From assembly GCA_964482845.1 (NCBI GenBank), contig CAYZZE010000047.1, positions 1 to 17,689 on the forward strand: 17,689 nucleotides of DNA, written 5' to 3'. Made by a program: the position numbers and the translations under genes. Each line of letters begins with the position of its first letter. Position 1 is the stretch's first letter. The DNA comes from VGPI01 sp964482845. GTDB taxonomy: Bacteria; Cloacimonadota; Cloacimonadia; Cloacimonadales; Cloacimonadaceae. The notes beneath the pieces were generated by a model. The model worked only from the letters and a program-made list of their open reading frames with translations, searched no databases and was not told where the DNA came from. This document shows positions 14,905-17,689 of the stretch, in pieces.

Positions 14905-16566
14905 TTAATAGCGGAAAATACTGCCGTTGGTGAATTCGCGGATGATGGAATTGTAAGGCACCAGCGCATCGGGGATGTCATAAATGTGGCTGAGTAGCGA
15001 TAGCAAACGCCGTGACTCCATATATGCAGTCGATGTCTTGGACACAGAGAGCAGAAGTTTCCAGGCATGTTTCTTGAGGACGCCGAGTTCGTAGGTCAAG
15101 CTGCTGTTGAACATAAAGTCCGCATTCTCCTGATAGGGGAAGATATTAACCTCTTCGCCGTCGCGGACGTCCCGCCAGCGAGTGATGGTCTCCTCTGCCG
15201 TGTAGCCGCGATATTGGTAATCACGAACAATGCGGCGGATGAGACGGCAATCCGTGGTCGGGATGCGGTTGTGGTTGTCAATGTTCAATTGGTTGAGTGC
15301 GCTGATATATATCTTGACCTTATTGGCTGCGGGGATGGAGGCGGTGAGTTGTTCGTTCAGTCCATGGATGCCTTCAATGATGATGATATTGTCCAGCGCA
15401 AGTTTGACTACGTGGTTGGTGCGTTTACGGACGCCTTTGCGAAAGTCATAGCGCGGGATCTCGACCTGATCGCCTCTGAGCAGCATGGTTAGTTGCTGGT
15501 TCAGATAGGGCAGGTCAAGCGCATGGATGGACTCAAAGTCATACTCACCGTTTTCTTTGCGAGGCGTCTGGTCGCGTGGGAGGAAATAATCATCCATACC
15601 GAGAACGATCGGCTTCGCCTTGCATGCCTGGAGTTGCACCGAGATGCGCTTGGCGAAGGTGGTCTTGCCGGAAGAGGAGGGACCGGCGATCAGGATGATC
15701 TTGAGGTCCTTGTTCTTTACGATCTCGCTGGCGATCTCGGCGATTTTCTTCTCATGCAACGCTTCTTCCACGAGGATGAATTGTGAGATGTCATAATCCT
15801 GGGTAAGCACGTTGAGATCGTTGATATAGTGAACGTTCAGGATGCTCAGCCACTTGTCATGCTCCTGATGCAGGCGAAAGAGTTTGCGGGGGAAACTGAA
15901 GGGCAGGCAGATATTGCATGCTTTACCGGAAGGGAAACGCAGGAGGAAACCCGGTGCATGGAAGATCAGGTCAAAGACCTTGATCTTCCCCGTGCGGTCT
16001 GCCAGAGGGCGGATAAAGCAATCATAATACTTGCCGCAGCGATAGACGCGCACCCTTTCCTGATAGGTCTGGGTGATGTTTTTGATGATATCCCGCCGTC
16101 CCATTGTGGAAAAGATATTATATGCCTCGCTGGGCTTGACATCGATCGGCTCGATCGGAATGTCGTTTTCCACGATGGTCAGCATCTCCTGCTTGATGCG
16201 GGCACAGTCCTGTTCCGTAAAGCGTTCGGTATTGAAGACCTCGCCATAGACGCCGTCACCGATGGAGTGTTCGATCACCATCGTGTGCTGGCTGCCGAAT
16301 ACGTTATAAAAAGCTTTTGCCAGGATGTAGATGGCAGAGTCCTGATAGATCCGCATGCCTTCCGGATGCTCGAAACAGATGCAATTGATCAGCGTTTCGC
16401 GGTCAATGAGATAATCCTCGTTGACATGTTGGGTATGGTCGATTTTGTAGGACAATATTCTGGATTTGTCGATTGCCGTCTCCGTGATGAGAGCGCTGAT
16501 CGTGCGTGGCTCGTCCAATTCCAGAAGTGTGTGTTTGGTGCCGTTTAATCTGATATCTGCTTTCAT
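14905..16566 (-). CDS. TGS/ThrRS-like domain fused to uridine kinase (nucleoside kinase)
   Basis: A 553-residue cytosolic fusion. Residues 1-65 look like a TGS (ThrRS-GTPase-SpoT) domain. Residues ~70-210 resemble the second N-terminal/editing-like domain of threonyl-tRNA synthetase (AIYILAKAFYNVFG, IEHSIGDGVYGEVF). Residues ~285-490 form a uridine kinase/phosphoribulokinase fold with Walker A GPSSSGKT (295-302), LGMDDYFLPRD, then FESIHALDL, EIPRYDF and IIIIEGIHGLNE. The kinase part should phosphorylate a nucleoside, probably uridine, using a nucleotide triphosphate. What the tRNA-synthetase-like half does is not established to my knowledge. This architecture recurs in other bacteria, so it is not a cloning or frameshift artefact. 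The ATG at 16566 has AAGGA five bases upstream. It is the first gene of operon A, divergent from the YitT gene. Confidence 0.88.
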   Translation of the reverse strand: MKADIRLNGTKHTLLELDEPRTISALITETAIDKSRILSYKIDHTQHVNEDYLIDRETLINCICFEHPEGMRIYQDSAIYILAKAFYNVFGSQHTMVIEHSIGDGVYGEVFNTERFTEQDCARIKQEMLTIVENDIPIEPIDVKPSEAYNIFSTMGRRDIIKNITQTYQERVRVYRCGKYYDCFIRPLADRTGKIKVFDLIFHAPGFLLRFPSGKACNICLPFSFPRKLFRLHQEHDKWLSILNVHYINDLNVLTQDYDISQFILVEEALHEKKIAEIASEIVKNKDLKIILIAGPSSSGKTTFAKRISVQLQACKAKPIVLGMDDYFLPRDQTPRKENGEYDFESIHALDLPYLNQQLTMLLRGDQVEIPRYDFRKGVRKRTNHVVKLALDNIIIIEGIHGLNEQLTASIPAANKVKIYISALNQLNIDNHNRIPTTDCRLIRRIVRDYQYRGYTAEETITRWRDVRDGEEVNIFPYQENADFMFNSSLTYELGVLKKHAWKLLLSVSKTSTAYMESRRLLSLLSHIYDIPDALVPYNSIIREFTNGSIFRY

Positions 16567-16648
16567 TGTGTTCCTTTGTCAGATAATATAGTCAGAGCGG
16601 TCATGAAATCTGATGCACCGATTTCGTCAAGCAATTAGGAGTAGAACT
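16567..16648. promoter_or_regulatory. Divergent promoter region of operon A and the YitT gene
   Basis: This is the only DNA between two divergently transcribed genes, so it should hold at least one promoter for each. An AT-rich core at 16581-16590 (AGATAATATA) gives plausible -10 boxes on both strands (GATAAT rightward; TATATT or TATTAT leftward), but no good -35 is evident. GTCAG is directly repeated on both sides of that core (16578-16582 and 16591-16595), which could be an operator. The AGGAG at 16637-16641 is the ribosome binding site of the plus-strand gene. Confidence 0.35.
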
Positions 16649-17602
16649 ATGAACAAGACCGATCGCCGGGCTTTGCTCAGCCGTGAGATCCAGCGCTATA
16701 TCGGGATGATCTTTACCGCCGCTTTATTCGGGATGGCTTACAGTTGGTTTTTGATCCCTTACAACATCGCTCCCGGCGGCGTGGCAGGCATCTCCCAGAT
16801 CGTATTCCGCTTTACCGGTTTCCCGGTCGGGATGACGATGATCGTCCTCAATATCCCGCTCTTTGTCATCAGTTTTATCTTCATCGGTCGATCCTTCGGC
16901 GGCAAATCCGTCTATGGCATGCTGCTCACTGCAGTGATGACCGATTTCTTTAACCTGCGCAATCTGGCAGACTTGGGGATCATCGATAATATCAGCAAAC
17001 ACATCCATCAGGTGGATGGCAGGCAGGTGATCGCCATGCTTGATCCGCAGGATATCTACCTCTCCGCCATTGCCGGCTCCGTACTTTTGGGCTTGGGTAT
17101 CGGACTGATGTTCCGTTTTCGCGGCTCCACCGGCGGTACCGACATCCCCGTCGCGCTGATCAAACAAAAAGCCGGACTCTCCATCGGCACCGGATACTGG
17201 ATAGTGGAAACCTTGATTATCCTGAGCGTGGGACTCGTTTTCCAAGATCTAAAACTGATCATCTGGGGCTACGTGAACCTCTTTATCACGACCAAGATCA
17301 CCGATCTCGCCAGCGAAGGTCTCCCCTACATCAAAGGTGTCTATATCATCAGTGAGGCGATGCAGGAGATCAGACAACAGATATTCGACAAACTGGAGCG
17401 CGGTGTCACCCTCTTCGATGCAGTCAGCGGTTACAGCCAACGCCCTATCAAGGTCATCTTCTGCGTCCTGAACCGCCGGCAGGTGCCGCAATTGACCGAT
17501 ATCGTCAAAGACCTCGATCCCGATGCCTTCATGATCGTCACCGATGTCAACGACGTCCTCGGTTACGGCTTCAAATCCCGGCAGATCAATCTCACGGAGT
17601 GA
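16649..17602 (+). CDS. YitT-family membrane protein (DUF161/DUF2179)
   Basis: A 317-residue inner-membrane protein. About five or six hydrophobic helices lie in residues ~15-215 (for example MIFTAALFGMAYSWFLI, then GMTMIVLNIPLFVISFIFIG, LSAIAGSVLLGLGIGLMF and YWIVETLIILSVGLVF). Family signatures are YNIAPGGVAGI near the start and RGSTGGTDI in the middle. Residues ~225-310 are the soluble DUF2179 domain (GVYIISE, ERGVTLFDAVSGYS, DPDAFMIVTDVNDVLG, ending YGF). The transported molecule or role of this family is not established. The start is the ATG at 16649, with AGGAG seven bases upstream; the ATG at 16613 lacks a ribosome binding site and would add only 12 polar residues. It is the sole plus-strand gene, convergent with the rRNA operon. 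Confidence 0.9.
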   Translation: MNKTDRRALLSREIQRYIGMIFTAALFGMAYSWFLIPYNIAPGGVAGISQIVFRFTGFPVGMTMIVLNIPLFVISFIFIGRSFGGKSVYGMLLTAVMTDFFNLRNLADLGIIDNISKHIHQVDGRQVIAMLDPQDIYLSAIAGSVLLGLGIGLMFRFRGSTGGTDIPVALIKQKAGLSIGTGYWIVETLIILSVGLVFQDLKLIIWGYVNLFITTKITDLASEGLPYIKGVYIISEAMQEIRQQIFDKLERGVTLFDAVSGYSQRPIKVIFCVLNRRQVPQLTDIVKDLDPDAFMIVTDVNDVLGYGFKSRQINLTE

Positions 17603-17608
17603 TCCATC

Positions 17609-17623
17609 TCCCCTATGCGGGGA
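17609..17623 (+). terminator. Possible terminator hairpin after the YitT gene
   Basis: CCCC (17610-17613) and GGGG (17619-17622), extended by a T-A pair, form a short hairpin with a 5-nt loop, 7 bp after the stop codon. No T-run follows on the plus strand, so this is a weak candidate. Confidence 0.3.
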
Positions 17624-17634
17624 TAAAGCGATGT

Positions 17635-17652
17635 AAAAACGACGGGGCGTCG
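17635..17652 (-). terminator. Intrinsic terminator of the rRNA operon
   Basis: On the minus strand CGACG-CCC-CGTCG is followed directly by TTTTT (17639-17635), the form of a Rho-independent terminator with a 5-bp GC-rich stem. It sits at the 3' end of the 5S rRNA and faces the YitT gene, whose stop is 32 bp away. Confidence 0.65.
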
Positions 17653-17689
17653 GCGATGGCGGCGACCTACTCTCCCACACAGTTGCCCA
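17653..17689 (-). rRNA. 5S rRNA, 3' end only (runs off the right edge)
   Basis: The minus strand reads GTGGGAGAGTAGGTCGCCGCC, whose GGGAGAGTAGG core is the conserved loop E/helix IV side near the 3' end of bacterial 5S rRNA, followed by a GC-rich strand (GCCGCCATCGCC) suited to pairing with the 5' end in helix I. Only about 37 of ~115 bases are in the window. The exact 3' end is approximate. The rest of the rRNA operon should lie beyond 17689, transcribed toward this window. Confidence 0.8.

Noticed and set aside
14895..15068. N-terminal extension of MutL from an upstream ATG
   Set aside because: The 58 extra residues overlap the upstream kinase gene, lack family similarity, and a good ribosome binding site precedes the ATG at 14894.

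Overview
The window reads as an ordinary chromosomal stretch of a Gram-negative bacterium of roughly balanced base composition. Eleven protein genes lie on the minus strand. One gene on the plus strand and the 3' end of a minus-strand 5S rRNA sit at the right edge. The gene set (MetRS with a C-terminal tRNA-binding domain, Hsp33, a SpoIID-domain protein outside any sporulation cluster, a secreted VCBS/FG-GAP protein, a TGS-uridine kinase fusion, YitT) suggests a lineage near the Fibrobacteres-Chlorobi-Bacteroidetes group. A Cloacimonadota-like organism is my best guess, but this is inference from gene content and not proven by the window. No transposase, integrase, phage gene, CRISPR array or tRNA was seen.

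Layout, read in the direction of minus-strand transcription (right to left). Operon A (16566 to 11209) holds a TGS/ThrRS-like/uridine-kinase fusion, mutL, miaA and a parvulin-type prolyl isomerase, with gaps of 10 to 21 bp or ATGA overlaps. A gene-free stretch of 579 bp (10630-11208) follows. Operon B (10629 to 321) holds lysC, metG (ATGA overlap), a SpoIID-domain protein, hslO (17 bp overlap), the VCBS/ASPIC-UnbV protein, guanine deaminase and an endonuclease III-family glycosylase, all tightly spaced or overlapping. It ends in gene-free sequence at 1-320. At the right edge a YitT-family membrane protein diverges from operon A and converges on an rRNA operon whose 5S gene and intrinsic terminator are visible.

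The strongest unexplained structure is non-coding. A repeat of about 185 bp occurs twice (89-273 and 11004-11186), in the same orientation, each time just beyond the 3' end of an operon. Each copy has four hairpins. Every hairpin stem and loop is identical in the two copies, while the linkers between them have changed. Between lysC and the second copy lies a separate, perfect 22-bp inverted repeat built from an 11-bp unit that is also tandemly repeated. These elements, not the genes, are the best candidates for something undescribed.

Functionally the genes are housekeeping: DNA repair (mutL, the glycosylase), tRNA modification and charging (miaA, metG), protein folding under stress (hslO, parvulin), aspartate-family amino-acid synthesis (lysC), purine salvage (guanine deaminase) and envelope or secreted functions (SpoIID protein, VCBS protein, YitT). 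Points worth checking are an endonuclease III homologue with Glu at the usual catalytic Lys position, an aspartokinase with eroded ACT motifs, and a parvulin with no signal peptide.
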